Notes: generated by a model not told the origin, from the letters alone. A DNA stretch of 64,000 nucleotides from Polaromonas sp. (GCF_029945925.1 NZ_JAQSDN010000061.1:1-64000), one strand, 5' to 3'. Positions 7,438 to 16,973 are shown, numbered from the stretch's first letter. Program-made: numbers and translations.

Positions 7438-9138
7438 ATGCCGCACAGCGTCTCCCTCATCAGCACCATTGCCGCCGGCCTGGGCCTCGCCCTGATCTTC
7501 GGTTTTATTGCCGCGCGGCTCAAGTTGCCGTCGCTGGTGGGCTACCTGCTGGCCGGGGTGCTGATCGGCCCCTTCACGCCCGGCTTCGTGGCCGATGCCG
7601 CGATTGCGAGCCAGCTGGCCGAAATCGGCGTGATGCTGCTGATGTTCGGCGTGGGCCTGCACTTCTCGCTCGACGACCTGCTGGCGGTGCGCAAGATCGC
7701 CGTGCCCGGCGCGGTGGTGCAGATGACGGTGGCCACGGCGCTCGGCATGGGCTTGGCGCACTGGTGGGGCTGGAACCTGGGCGGGGCGCTGGTGTTTGGC
7801 CTGTCGCTGTCGGTGGCCAGCACCGTCGTGCTGTTGCGCGCGCTGGAAGCCCGCGGCGTGCTGGATTCGGCCAACGGCCGTATTGCCGTCGGCTGGCTGG
7901 TGGTCGAGGACCTGGCCATGGTGCTGGTGCTGGTGTTGCTGCCGCCCCTGGCTGAGTGGCTGTCGGGCCGGGGCGAAGCCGATGTCGATTCGCTGTGGAA
8001 GTCGCTGGGGCTCACGCTGCTGCAGGTCGGTGGCTTTGTCGCGCTGATGCTGGTGGTCGGGCGTCGTTTCTTTCCCTGGGTGCTGTGGCAGGTGCAGCGC
8101 ACCGGCTCGCGCGAGCTGTTCACCCTGTGTGTGGTGTCTGCGGCCGTCGGCATTGCCTTCGGCGCGACGGCGCTGTTTGGCGTGTCGTTTGCCCTCGGTG
8201 CTTTTTTTGCCGGCATGGTGATGCGCGAGTCGGAGTTCAGTCACCGCGCGGCTGAAGAATCATTGCCGCTGCGTGATGCGTTTGCCGTGCTGTTTTTTGT
8301 CTCGGTCGGCATGTTGTTCGATCCCTGGGTCATCGTCGAGCGGCCGCTGCAGGTGCTGGCCGTCGTTGCCATCATCGTGGTCGGCAAGTCGCTGGCCGCA
8401 GCGGCGCTGGTGCTGGGCTTTCGCTACCCGCTCAACACCGCACTCACGGTATCAGCCAGCCTGGCGCAGATTGGCGAGTTTTCCTTCATTCTTGTGGCCA
8501 TGGGGGCCTCGCTCGGCTTGCTTCCTCCCGAGGGCCAGAGCCTGGTGCTGGCCGGCGCGCTGATCTCGATAGCGCTGAACCAGCTGGTGTTTAAAACAGT
8601 CGAACCGCTGCAGCGCTGGATCCTGGCCCGATCGCCGCTGGCCCGCAAGCTCGAGGCGCGCGACGACCCCATGGCCGAGCTGCCCGCCAGCACCGAAGAA
8701 AAATACCTGTCGCGCCAGGTCGTGCTGGTCGGTTACGGCCGGGTAGGGCGGCGCATCGCCGACGCACTGACGGCGCAGCACCTGCCCTTTGTGGTGGTCG
8801 AGCAGAACCGCGAGGTGGTCGAAAGATTGCGATCAGAGGGCCTGATGGCCGTGTCGGGTGATGCGGCGGAACCGGTGGTGCTGGTCCAGGCCCATATCGC
8901 CAACGCCCGCATGCTGGTGATCGCCACGCCCGACACCCTGAACGTGCGGCAGATGGTCAACACCGCGCGCACGCTCAACCCCGAGATCGAAATCGTGGCG
9001 CGTACCCACAGCGAGGCCGAAGCGAAATTGCTGGAGAGCGAAAACGCCGGCAAGATCTTTCTTGGCGAGGAAGAGCTGGCGCAGGCCATGACGCGTCATG
9101 TTCTGGAGCGCTCGACTTTCGCGCAACGTCACACGTGA
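7438..9138 (+). CDS. Kef-type monovalent cation:proton antiporter with RCK domain (YbaL-like)
   Basis: A 566-residue CPA2-family inner-membrane antiporter, probably K+/H+. Residues 1-390 form about 12 membrane segments (GYLLAGVLIGPFTPGF near residue 35, VGLHFSLDDLL near 77). A cytoplasmic TrkA-N/RCK domain starts near 420 with the nucleotide-binding motif VLVGYGRVGRR and runs to about 540. AAGGAG lies 12 bp upstream. The stop overlaps the GTG of the next gene, which implies translational coupling. The layout resembles YbaL/KefB; the ligand controlling the RCK domain is unknown. Confidence 0.88.
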   Translation: MPHSVSLISTIAAGLGLALIFGFIAARLKLPSLVGYLLAGVLIGPFTPGFVADAAIASQLAEIGVMLLMFGVGLHFSLDDLLAVRKIAVPGAVVQMTVATALGMGLAHWWGWNLGGALVFGLSLSVASTVVLLRALEARGVLDSANGRIAVGWLVVEDLAMVLVLVLLPPLAEWLSGRGEADVDSLWKSLGLTLLQVGGFVALMLVVGRRFFPWVLWQVQRTGSRELFTLCVVSAAVGIAFGATALFGVSFALGAFFAGMVMRESEFSHRAAEESLPLRDAFAVLFFVSVGMLFDPWVIVERPLQVLAVVAIIVVGKSLAAAALVLGFRYPLNTALTVSASLAQIGEFSFILVAMGASLGLLPPEGQSLVLAGALISIALNQLVFKTVEPLQRWILARSPLARKLEARDDPMAELPASTEEKYLSRQVVLVGYGRVGRRIADALTAQHLPFVVVEQNREVVERLRSEGLMAVSGDAAEPVVLVQAHIANARMLVIATPDTLNVRQMVNTARTLNPEIEIVARTHSEAEAKLLESENAGKIFLGEEELAQAMTRHVLERSTFAQRHT

Positions 9139-9578
9139 TCTCGCCCTGGACCATCTACTCCGACGGCAGCGCGGTGCCCAACCCCGGCCGCATGGGCCTG
9201 GGTGCGGTGCTGGTGGCGCCTGACGGAACGCGGCACGCGCTCTCGATGGCAACGGATGCGCGGGGCTGCAACAACGAGGCGGAGGCGCGGGCGCTGATGG
9301 CGGCGCTGCGCGACGCCCACGCGCGCGGGGCAACGGCGCTGCTGATTTACAGCGACAGCAGCTTGCTGGTGGCGCAACTGGGCGCTGTGGACGTGCCGCC
9401 TGTGCTGCGGCTGGCCGCGCTGTATGAAGAGGTGAGTGCCTTGTTGGCGACTTTCACCCACACCTCCCTGCACTGGATACCGCGGCACCGCAATGGTGAG
9501 GCGGATACGCTGGCCCGCGCTGCCTTGGGGCTCCTGCCAAAGAGGTCTGTGAAGTCTCCGAAGAAGAGGCGACGATAG
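9135..9578 (+). CDS. RNase HI-like protein
   Basis: A 147-residue ribonuclease H fold protein that should cleave RNA in RNA/DNA hybrids. The four acidic positions are visible: D in IYSDGSAVPNPG, E in NNEAEARAL, D in IYSDSSLLV, and the terminal D in NGEADTLA with a nearby H (PRHRNGEAD). The N-terminal SDGS and C-terminal segment resemble the RnhA-like group rather than canonical RnhA. It starts with GTG at 9135 overlapping the antiporter stop. A very basic tail (KRSVKSPKKRRR) may bind nucleic acid. Confidence 0.82.
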   Translation: MISPWTIYSDGSAVPNPGRMGLGAVLVAPDGTRHALSMATDARGCNNEAEARALMAALRDAHARGATALLIYSDSSLLVAQLGAVDVPPVLRLAALYEEVSALLATFTHTSLHWIPRHRNGEADTLARAALGLLPKRSVKSPKKRRR

Positions 9579-9615
9579 GCCCCGGCAGCCTGTCCGTGCT
9601 GTCAATACGCCGGCG

Positions 9616-11304
9616 TCAGAGCACCTCGCTGGCGAAGTCGGCCAGGCGTGAACGTTCGCCGCGCGCCAGCGTGATGTGCCCGCCATGCGGCCAGCCCTTG
9701 AAGCGGTCCACGGCGTAGGTCATGCCGGACGAACCTTCGGTCAGGTAAGGCGTGTCGATCTGCGCGAGGTTGCCCATGCAGATGATCTTGGTACCGGGTC
9801 CGGCGCGGGTGATCAGGGTCTTCATCTGCTTGGGCGTCAGGTTTTGCGCCTCGTCGATGATCACGTACTTGTTCAAAAAGGTGCGACCGCGCATGAAGTT
9901 CATGCTCTTGACCTTGATGCGCGAGCGGATCAGTTCGTTGGTGGCCGCGCGGCCCCATTCGCCGGAGCCGCTGTCGTTTTTGCCCAGCACTTCGAGGTTG
10001 TCGTCGAGTGCGCCCATCCACGGGCCCATTTTTTCTTCCTCGGTGCCCGGCAGGAAACCGATGTCTTCACCGACGGAAACCGTCGCGCGGGTCATGATGA
10101 TCTCGGTGTAGCGGCGGTCGTCCAGTACCTGGGTCAGGCCGCTGGCCAGGGCCATCAGCGTCTTGCCGGTGCCTGCCGTGCCGGCCAGCGTGACGAAGTC
10201 GACCTCCGGGTCCATCAGCAGGTTCATCGCGAAGTTCTGCTCGCGGTTGCGCGTGGTGATGCCCCAGACCGCGTTTTTCAGGTGGGTGTAGTCCTTCAGC
10301 GTCTTGAGGACGGCGGTCTTGGCGCGGATCTCGGTCACGCGCGCATACAGAGGCGGCTCGCCGGGCGCCTCGAAAAACACAAACTGGTTGATCAGCAGGC
10401 TGCCGACGATGGGGCCGGTGATGCGGTAGAAGGTGTGGCTGCCTTGCTGCCAGCTTTCGATGGTCTTGCTCTGGCGCGTCCAGAAGTCGGCCGGCAGGGC
10501 CAGCGAGCCGGCATACAGCATGTCGCCGTCTTCCAGCGTCTTGTCGTTCTGGTAGTCGTCGGTGGCCAGGCCCAAGGCCCGGGCCTTGACGCGCATGTTG
10601 ATGTCCTTGGACACCAGCACCACTTCGCGGGGTGCGTATTCCTTGCGCAGCGCCTCAACCACACCGAGGATCTGGTTGTCGGCCTTGCCCTGCGGCAGGC
10701 TCATCGGCAGCGAGTAGTCCAGCGGCTTGGTCTGGAAGAACAGGCAGCCACCGGCTTCCTTGTGCCCGGTGGTGTCGAGCTTGAGGCCTTTGGCAATGTC
10801 GGCGCCGGTGGTGCCTGCCAGCGCGTCCAGGGTGCGGCTGGTCTGGCGGGCATTGCGCGCCACTTCGGTCATGCCTTTTTTGTGGCCGTCGAGCTCTTCG
10901 AGCACGATCATGGGCAGGAAGATGTCGTGTTCCTCGAAGCGGAACAGGCACATCGGGTCGTGCATCAGCACATTGGTGTCGAGCACAAACAGCTTGGCCG
11001 GGCCCGTGTGCCGAGGCTTCTTCGCCTTGGCCGCAGGTTCTGGGCGGACGGCCGCCTGCTGCTCCTTGTGGTAACTGTCGGTATCTTTCGCCTGGCGCGC
11101 GGGCTCCTTGGGCAGATAGGCTGCCGGGTGCCTGGCCTCGCCACCGCCGGAACGGCTGTCAAAAAGGTCCAGGGCCACCGTTTTGTGCGCCGGCTCGGCG
11201 TGCTCCGTCTTTCGCGTCGTCTTGGCGTGCGTACGGACCGGCGCTTCCAGGGCGTCGGCAGAGAGCAAGGCGGCACGTTTGGTCGGGGCGGGTGGCAAGG
11301 GCAT
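9616..11304 (-). CDS. PhoH-family ATPase with N-terminal PIN domain
   Basis: A 562-residue PIN-PhoH (PhoH2-type) protein; related proteins are reported as RNA helicase/ribonucleases. After a low-complexity basic N-terminus (1-100) comes the PIN domain (FVLDTNVLMHDP near 110, EELDGHK near 140). The PhoH ATPase lies in the C-terminal half: Walker A GTAGTGKT near 375 and Walker B VIIDEAQNLTP near 480. It stands alone between convergent rnhA-like and upstream bcp. The start at 11304 gives MPLPPAPTKRA. The role is probably RNA metabolism under stress, by family only. Confidence 0.88.
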   Translation of the reverse strand: MPLPPAPTKRAALLSADALEAPVRTHAKTTRKTEHAEPAHKTVALDLFDSRSGGGEARHPAAYLPKEPARQAKDTDSYHKEQQAAVRPEPAAKAKKPRHTGPAKLFVLDTNVLMHDPMCLFRFEEHDIFLPMIVLEELDGHKKGMTEVARNARQTSRTLDALAGTTGADIAKGLKLDTTGHKEAGGCLFFQTKPLDYSLPMSLPQGKADNQILGVVEALRKEYAPREVVLVSKDINMRVKARALGLATDDYQNDKTLEDGDMLYAGSLALPADFWTRQSKTIESWQQGSHTFYRITGPIVGSLLINQFVFFEAPGEPPLYARVTEIRAKTAVLKTLKDYTHLKNAVWGITTRNREQNFAMNLLMDPEVDFVTLAGTAGTGKTLMALASGLTQVLDDRRYTEIIMTRATVSVGEDIGFLPGTEEEKMGPWMGALDDNLEVLGKNDSGSGEWGRAATNELIRSRIKVKSMNFMRGRTFLNKYVIIDEAQNLTPKQMKTLITRAGPGTKIICMGNLAQIDTPYLTEGSSGMTYAVDRFKGWPHGGHITLARGERSRLADFASEVL

Positions 11305-11614
11305 GGTGCTTGAAGCTCACAGTGTTAAGGAGACGTCTGTAAATCCGGTTCTCGGGCGCATGGCAGCGTTGCGCGGTGCTCGGAATCCTCATGCACCCAG
11401 GTGCATTCCGGTTCCTGCGCTCCGTGCGCCTCGCCCTGCATCCCGACAATCGAATTTCAAGAGGCCTCCCAAGGTTCAAAAAGCGAAAAAGCCGCCTGGA
11501 GGCCAGGGCGGCTTTTTCGGTGGGCGCAGTCGCTAAGGTCAACAGCATGAAGTCACTATACACGACTCGCGTTACGGGAACACAAGCTGTTGAAGCGACT
11601 TTTTCGCGGTGTTT
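11305..11614. other. Intergenic stretch upstream of phoH and downstream of bcp
   Basis: These 310 bp contain a strong hairpin terminator (11485-11518). The remainder must carry the phoH promoter on the minus strand, but I cannot point to a clear -35/-10 pair. No small gene with a ribosome binding site was seen. Confidence 0.6.
11485..11518 (-). terminator. Terminator downstream of bcp
   Basis: The perfect 12 bp stem GAAAAAGCCGCC/GGCGGCTTTTTC has a 10-base loop. Its A- and T-flanks make it able to work in both directions. It lies about 100 bp past the bcp stop on the minus strand. Confidence 0.85.
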
Positions 11615-12091
11615 TCAGGCCGCCTTTTTCAGTGCCTTGACGGCCTTGAGCACATCGTCCACATGGCCGGGCACTTTCAGCCCGCGCCACTCTTCCTTGA
11701 GCATGCCGTCGGCGCCCACGAGGAAGGTGCTGCGCTCGATGCCCTTGACCTTTTTGCCGTACATGATCTTGTTCTTGACCACGCCGAACATGTGGCACAT
11801 TTTTTCTTCCGTATCGGCAATCAGCTCGAAGGGCAGCTCCAGCTTGGCCTTGAACTCGTCGTGCGACTTCATGTTGTCGCGCGAGACGCCGAACACGGTG
11901 GCGCCGGCCTTGACGAAATCCTTGTAGCGATCGCGGAACTGCATGGCCTCGGTGGTGCAGCCGGGCGTGTTGTCCTTGGGGTAAAAATACAGGACGACCA
12001 CATGACCCAAGTGGGTTTGGTTGGAGACTTTGACGCCGCTTGTGGCGTTGGCTTCAAATTCCGGGAGTGGTTTGTTGACGACGACTGCCAT
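11615..12091 (-). CDS. bcp: Thioredoxin-dependent peroxiredoxin (Bcp/PrxQ)
   Basis: The 158-residue peroxiredoxin reduces hydrogen peroxide and organic hydroperoxides. The peroxidatic cysteine is Cys45 in DNTPGCTTEA. The E. coli-type resolving cysteine five residues later is absent; Cys99 (KMCHMFGV) is the other candidate, as in PrxQ forms with a distant resolving cysteine. I used the ATG at 12091 (MAVVVNKPL); the frame is open 50 codons further upstream but that part looks non-coding. The Mth938-like gene begins upstream on the same strand. Confidence 0.9.
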   Translation of the reverse strand: MAVVVNKPLPEFEANATSGVKVSNQTHLGHVVVLYFYPKDNTPGCTTEAMQFRDRYKDFVKAGATVFGVSRDNMKSHDEFKAKLELPFELIADTEEKMCHMFGVVKNKIMYGKKVKGIERSTFLVGADGMLKEEWRGLKVPGHVDDVLKAVKALKKAA

Positions 12092-12212
12092 ACTGCGTGG
12101 ACCCCTGACAAAAGTAATTGTGATAAGTCGTTGGCTTTGACCGCAAAATTTGGGCCAAACCCCCGACGTTGCACCAAATGCAACCCTAGATTTTACCCTG
12201 AAAGCAGGTTGC

Positions 12213-12614
12213 TCACTGGTGGGCGCGATCTGGCGGTTCAATCAGCAGGGCGGTCAGCACGATCCGGCCTTCGCCGGCGAGGATGTTGTAGGTGCGGCAG
12301 GCTGCCAGCGTGTCCATGGTCTCGATGCCGATGCGCGCAGCCATCAGGCTGCGCAAAAAGGCCGGCGGCGCAAAACGCAGGCGGCTGCCGCTGCCGAAAA
12401 TCACCAATTCGGGCCGGGTCTCGGCCAGACGTTCGAAGTGCGCTGGCGTGAGGTCTTCGAAACGGGCGCAGTCCCAGGCGAACTTTTCGCCGCGTGAGCC
12501 GATCACGATGCTCTGCTCTATTTTTTCAGCCGTCCCCTGGTTGCCCAGCCCTATCCATCCGGGCCCGTAGCCAAGAATGGATTGAACGTCGAGGCGGTCG
12601 GGCTGTAATTTCAT
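12213..12614 (-). CDS. Mth938-like domain protein (DUF498/DUF598)
   Basis: A 133-residue single-domain protein with the Mth938 fold, related to mitochondrial complex I assembly factor NDUFAF3. The family signature shows as SRGEKFAWD, LVIFGSGSRLRF and IGIETMDTLAACRTYNILAGEGR. The bacterial function is unknown. It is divergent from alaA, and the bcp start lies 121 bp downstream on the same strand. Confidence 0.8.
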   Translation of the reverse strand: MKLQPDRLDVQSILGYGPGWIGLGNQGTAEKIEQSIVIGSRGEKFAWDCARFEDLTPAHFERLAETRPELVIFGSGSRLRFAPPAFLRSLMAARIGIETMDTLAACRTYNILAGEGRIVLTALLIEPPDRAHQ

Positions 12615-12763
12615 GCGGTGTTCAGGAGGGGTGGTGGGTGCTGGCGGCCAGCAAAATCGCGGTTTTATGTGGTCAAATTATAGATTCCGTCCCAATTTCC
12701 GCTTACCCCTGCGTCCCTTGCGCCTTTGCAGGCTTTGCGTTTGCTGAAGAACGACCACAGACC

Positions 12764-14023
12764 ATGAAATTGATCACCAAATCGGCCAAACTGGCCAATG
12801 TGCTTTATGACATCCGCGGTCCCATCATGGATGCTGCCAAGCAGATGGAGGAAGAAGGGCAAAAGCTCATCAAGCTCAACCTCGGCAATCTCGCGGTGTT
12901 CGGTTTTGACGCGCCTGAAGAAGTCCAGCAGGACATGATCCGCAACCTGCCGGCCTCGGCAGGTTATTCGGACAGCAAGGGCATTTTTGCGGCGCGCAAG
13001 GCCGTGATGCACGAAACCCAGCGGCAGGGCATCAAGGGCGTGACGCTGGACGACATCTATCTGGGCAACGGCGCGAGCGAGCTGATTTCCATGGCGACCA
13101 ACGCGCTACTGGACAACGGCGACGAGCTGCTGCTGCCGTCCCCCGACTACCCCCTGTGGACGGCTTCCACCAGCCTGGCGGGCGGCACGCCGGTGCATTA
13201 CTTGTGCGACGAGGCCAACGGCTGGATGCCCAACCTCGATGACATCCGCGCCAAGATCACGCCCAAGACCAAGGGCATCGTGGTCATCAACCCGAACAAC
13301 CCGACCGGTGTACTGTATTCCGATGAACTGCTGCGCGGCATCATCGACATCGCGCGCGAACACGGCCTGGTGATCCTGGCCGACGAGGTGTACGACAAGG
13401 TGCTGTACGACGGTGTCAAACACACGGCGATCGCCAGCCTGTCCACCGATGTGCTGACGCTGACCTTCAACTCGCTGTCCAAGAGTTACCGCTCCTGCGG
13501 CTACCGCGCCGGCTGGCTGGTGGTGTCCGGGCCGAAAAAGCAGGCGCAGGACTACATCGAGGGTCTGAACATGCTGGCCAACATGAAGCTGTGCTCCAAC
13601 GTGCCGGGCCAGTGGGCCATCCAGACGGCGCTGGGCGGTTACCAGAGCATTAACGACCTGACCGGCGAGGGCGGCCGCCTGCGCCGCCAGCGCGACCTGG
13701 CCTACGAGCTGATCACCGCGATTCCCGGCGTGAGTTGCGTCAAGCCGAGCGCGGCACTCTACATGTTCCCCCGGCTGGACCCCAAGGTCTACCCGATCAC
13801 CGACGACCGCCAGTTTTTCCTGGAACTGCTCAAGGAAACCAAGGTGATGCTGGTGCAGGGCACCGGTTTCAACTGGGCGGCGCCGGACCATTTCCGCATC
13901 GTCTTTCTGCCGCATGAGGAAGACCTGCGCGAGGCGATTGGCCGCATTGCCAAATTCCTCGAAAGCCGCCGAAAAAGCATGCAGCCGGCCAGCGTGCCGG
14001 TCGCCGAATCCCTTCTGAAATGA
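12764..14023 (+). CDS. alaA: Alanine-type aminotransferase (AlaA-like, PLP fold type I)
   Basis: A 419-residue class I aminotransferase, probably glutamate-pyruvate. The PLP lysine is in NSLSKSYRSCGYRAGW; NPNNPTG and LADEVYDK are the other fold-type I motifs. The ATG at 12764 gives the conserved MKLITKSAKLANVLYDIRG start; the frame continues upstream into non-coding DNA. It is followed after 10 bp by hom and then thrC, an order common in Burkholderiales. An AT-rich patch near 12680 may hold the promoter. Confidence 0.85.
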   Translation: MKLITKSAKLANVLYDIRGPIMDAAKQMEEEGQKLIKLNLGNLAVFGFDAPEEVQQDMIRNLPASAGYSDSKGIFAARKAVMHETQRQGIKGVTLDDIYLGNGASELISMATNALLDNGDELLLPSPDYPLWTASTSLAGGTPVHYLCDEANGWMPNLDDIRAKITPKTKGIVVINPNNPTGVLYSDELLRGIIDIAREHGLVILADEVYDKVLYDGVKHTAIASLSTDVLTLTFNSLSKSYRSCGYRAGWLVVSGPKKQAQDYIEGLNMLANMKLCSNVPGQWAIQTALGGYQSINDLTGEGGRLRRQRDLAYELITAIPGVSCVKPSAALYMFPRLDPKVYPITDDRQFFLELLKETKVMLVQGTGFNWAAPDHFRIVFLPHEEDLREAIGRIAKFLESRRKSMQPASVPVAESLLK

Positions 14024-14033
14024 CCCGAAGCAC

Positions 14034-15371
14034 ATGACATCAACGAATCTGAAACCGATCAAGGTAGGCCTTCTGGGCATGGGCACCGTGGGCAGCGGTG
14101 TGTTCACCGTTTTGAAGCGCAACCAGGAAGAAATTTTCCGCCGCGCCGGCCGCAGCATCGAGATCGCCATGGTGGCCGACCTCGACACCGCACGCGCGCA
14201 GGCGGCCGCCGGTGCCGGCGTGACGGTGGTGGCCGATGCCAGAGCCGTGATTGCCAACCCCGAGATCGACATCATCATCGAGTTGATCGGCGGTTATGGC
14301 ATTGCCCGGCAACTGGTGCTGGAGGCGATCGCGGCGGGCAAACACGTGGTCACCGCCAACAAGGCCCTGCTGGCAGTGCATGGCACCGAGATTTTTGCGG
14401 CCGCGCACCAACACGGCGTGATGGTGGCGTTCGAAGCCGCCGTCGCCGGTGGCATTCCCATCATCAAGGCGCTGCGCGAGGGCCTGACAGCCAACCGCAT
14501 CGAGTGGATTGCCGGCATCATCAACGGCACGACCAATTTCATCCTCAGCGAGATGCGCGACAAGGGTCTGGACTTCGACGTCGTGCTGAAGGAAGCGCAG
14601 CGCCTCGGTTACGCCGAAGCCGACCCGACCTTCGACATCGAAGGCGTGGACGCGGCGCACAAGGCCACGCTGATGTCGGCGATTGCCTTCGGCATCCCGG
14701 TGCAATTCGACAAGGCCTACGTCGAGGGCATCACCAAGCTGGGCGCGCAGGACATCAAGTATGCCGAGCAGCTCGGTTACCGCATCAAGCTGCTGGGCAT
14801 CACCAAGCGCACGGCCAAAGGGATCGAGCTGCGGGTGCACCCCAGCCTGGTGCCGGCCAAGCGCCTGATCGCCAATGTCGAGGGCGCCATGAACGCGGTG
14901 ATGGTGCAGGGCGATGCCGTCGGCACCACGCTGTATTACGGCAAGGGCGCCGGCAGCGAGCCGACCGCCAGCGCAGTGATTGCCGACCTGGTGGACATCG
15001 CGCGCCTGCACGGCGCCGAGGCCGCGCAGCGCGTGCCGCACCTGGCCTTCCAGCCGCAGTCCATGAGCGACATGCCGGTGCTGCCCATGAGCGAGGTGGT
15101 CACGAGTTATTACCTGCGCCTGAACGTGGCCGACGAAGCCGGCGTGCTGGCCAAAGTCACCGGCATCCTGGCCGAAGCCGGCATCAGCATCGACGCGATG
15201 CTGCAGCGCGAAGCCGACGAGGTCGGCGGCGAGGGCTCGACCCAAACCGACCTGATCATCCTGACGCACGACTGTGTCGAGGCGAAGATGAACGAGGCGA
15301 TGGCGCAGATGCAGGCGCTGCCAACCGTGCTGTCGCCCATCACGCGCATCCGCAAGGAAGAACTCGCCTGA
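14034..15371 (+). CDS. hom: Homoserine dehydrogenase
   Basis: The 445-residue enzyme reduces aspartate semialdehyde to homoserine for threonine and methionine synthesis. The NAD(P) motif GLLGMGTVGSGV is at the N-terminus, the catalytic core GIINGTTNFILSEM and YAEADPTFDIEG lie in the middle, and a C-terminal ACT domain (NVADEAGVLAKVTGILAEAG) starts near residue 362, which suggests feedback control by threonine. The gene begins 10 bp after alaA and is followed by thrC after a 78 bp repeat-filled gap. Confidence 0.95.
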   Translation: MTSTNLKPIKVGLLGMGTVGSGVFTVLKRNQEEIFRRAGRSIEIAMVADLDTARAQAAAGAGVTVVADARAVIANPEIDIIIELIGGYGIARQLVLEAIAAGKHVVTANKALLAVHGTEIFAAAHQHGVMVAFEAAVAGGIPIIKALREGLTANRIEWIAGIINGTTNFILSEMRDKGLDFDVVLKEAQRLGYAEADPTFDIEGVDAAHKATLMSAIAFGIPVQFDKAYVEGITKLGAQDIKYAEQLGYRIKLLGITKRTAKGIELRVHPSLVPAKRLIANVEGAMNAVMVQGDAVGTTLYYGKGAGSEPTASAVIADLVDIARLHGAEAAQRVPHLAFQPQSMSDMPVLPMSEVVTSYYLRLNVADEAGVLAKVTGILAEAGISIDAMLQREADEVGGEGSTQTDLIILTHDCVEAKMNEAMAQMQALPTVLSPITRIRKEELA

Positions 15372-15375
15372 CATG

Positions 15376-15440
15376 AAAAGCCCCCACGTTCACTCCGTTC
15401 TCTGCCCCCCGAGGGGGCGCTCATTGCCCTACGGGCGGCC
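15376..15440. repeat. Partial family D repeat between hom and thrC
   Basis: GCCCCCACG at the left and the CTGCCCCCCGAGGGGGCGC palindrome match the reverse orientation of the 40060 copy; the right end diverges (GGGCGGCCGGGCG). It fills the hom-thrC gap. Confidence 0.6.
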
Positions 15441-15449
15441 GGGCGAGCA

Positions 15450-16973
15450 ATGAAGTACCTCTCCACCCGCGGCCATGCGGACCGCAAGCAGTTCTGCGAA
15501 ATCCTGCTCGAGGGCCTGGCGCCCGACGGCGGGCTCTACCTGCCCGAAACCTACCCGCAGGTCGACACCGCCACGCTGGAGAAGTGGCGCGCCGTCTACC
15601 GCGACTCGGGGTATGCCGACCTGGCTTTTGAAGTGCTGTCGCTCTACATCGACGACATTCCTGCCGCCGACCTGAAAGCCCTCTGCCGCAAGACCTACAC
15701 CGAAGAAGTTTTCGGCACGACCGAAATTGTTCCGTTGCGCCAGCTCGAGCCTGGCCTCTACCTCGAGGCCCTGTCCAACGGCCCGACCCTGGCCTTCAAG
15801 GACATGGCCATGCAGTTGCTGGGCAACTTGTTCGAGTACGAACTGGCGCGCCGCGGCGAGGAGCTCAACATCCTGGGCGCGACCAGTGGCGACACCGGCA
15901 GCGCCGCCGAATACGCGATGCGCGGCAAAAAGGGAGTGCGCGTCTTCATGACCTCGCCGCAGGGCCGCATGAGCCCCTTCCAGCAGGCCCAGATGTTCAG
16001 CCTGCAGGACGCCAACATCCACAACATTGCCATCGAAGGTGTGTTCGACGATTGCCAGGACATTGTGAAGGCCGTGTCCAACGACCTGGCCTTCAAGCGC
16101 AAGTACAAGATCGGCACCGTCAACTCGATCAACTGGGCCAGGCTGCTGGCGCAGGTCGTCTACTACTTCGCCGGTTACTTCCAGGCAACCGGCCCTCACC
16201 CCAACCCTCTCCCAGAGGGAGAGGGGGGCAAAAAAGGGGGCGCGGGCTTACTCCCTCTCCCGCCGGGAGAGGGCAGGGGTGAGGGCTCCCCGGTGCCAAA
16301 GGTCAGCTTCACCGTGCCATCAGGAAACTTCGGCAACGTCTGCGCCGGCCATGTGGCGCGCATGATGGGCCTGCCTATCGACAAGCTGGTCGTCGCGACC
16401 AACGAAAACGATGTGCTCGACGAGTTCTTCCGCACCGGCGTGTACCGCGTGCGCGCCAGCGCCGACACGCATGAAACCTCCAGCCCGTCGATGGACATTT
16501 CCAAGGCCTCGAACTTCGAGCGTTTTGTGTTCGACCTGCTGGGCCGCGACGCCACACGCGTGGCTGACCTGTTCGGTACGCAGCTGTCAACGCAGGGCCG
16601 TTTTGACCTGAGCGGCGACACCACCTACCAGTCGGCCGCCCGGCACTATGGCTTTGCCAGCGGCAAAAGCACCCACGCCGACAGGCTGCAGACGATTCGC
16701 GACACCTTTGCGCGTTTCGGCACCATGATCGACACCCACACCGCGGACGGCCTGAAGGTCGCGCGCGAACAGCTCTCGGCCGGCGTGCCCATGATCGTGC
16801 TGGAGACGGCCTTGCCGATCAAGTTTGCCGCCACCATCGAGGAGGCGCTGGGCCGGTTGCCGCCGCGGCCCGCCCGCTTTGAAGGCATCGAGGCCCTGCC
16901 CAAACGTGTGCAGCTCCTGCCGGCCGACGCGGCCGCGGTGAAGGCCTACATTGCCAGCCATGTGGACGATTGA
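15450..16973 (+). CDS. thrC: Threonine synthase with a repeat-encoded insertion
   Basis: This PLP enzyme converts O-phosphohomoserine to threonine. The PLP lysine is Lys117 (LAFKDMAMQ), with GATSGDTGSAAEYA and VSFTVPSGNFGN as cofactor and substrate loops. At 507 residues it is about 30 longer than usual. The excess is residues about 248-281, read from a palindromic family E repeat (PHPNPLPEGEGG ... LPPGEGRGEGSP) lying between YYFAGYFQAT and VSFTVPSGN. All frames stay open, so the enzyme is probably functional with an extra loop. Confidence 0.93.
   Translation: MKYLSTRGHADRKQFCEILLEGLAPDGGLYLPETYPQVDTATLEKWRAVYRDSGYADLAFEVLSLYIDDIPAADLKALCRKTYTEEVFGTTEIVPLRQLEPGLYLEALSNGPTLAFKDMAMQLLGNLFEYELARRGEELNILGATSGDTGSAAEYAMRGKKGVRVFMTSPQGRMSPFQQAQMFSLQDANIHNIAIEGVFDDCQDIVKAVSNDLAFKRKYKIGTVNSINWARLLAQVVYYFAGYFQATGPHPNPLPEGEGGKKGGAGLLPLPPGEGRGEGSPVPKVSFTVPSGNFGNVCAGHVARMMGLPIDKLVVATNENDVLDEFFRTGVYRVRASADTHETSSPSMDISKASNFERFVFDLLGRDATRVADLFGTQLSTQGRFDLSGDTTYQSAARHYGFASGKSTHADRLQTIRDTFARFGTMIDTHTADGLKVAREQLSAGVPMIVLETALPIKFAATIEEALGRLPPRPARFEGIEALPKRVQLLPADAAAVKAYIASHVDD
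16191..16291. repeat. Family E palindromic repeat inside thrC
   Basis: CCCTCACCCCAACCCTCTCC on the left is the inverse of GGGCAGGGGTGAGGG on the right, with two inner GGGAGAGGG hairpins. It is read in frame through thrC. A single-arm relative occurs at 17005-17044 just after the gene. Confidence 0.85.

Noticed and set aside
9676..11313. A 545-codon open frame on the plus strand opposite phoH
   Set aside because: It mirrors the PIN-PhoH gene almost exactly, has a composition typical of antisense frames in high-GC DNA (rich in His, Gln, Arg, Val and Gly), and shows no domain or ribosome site.
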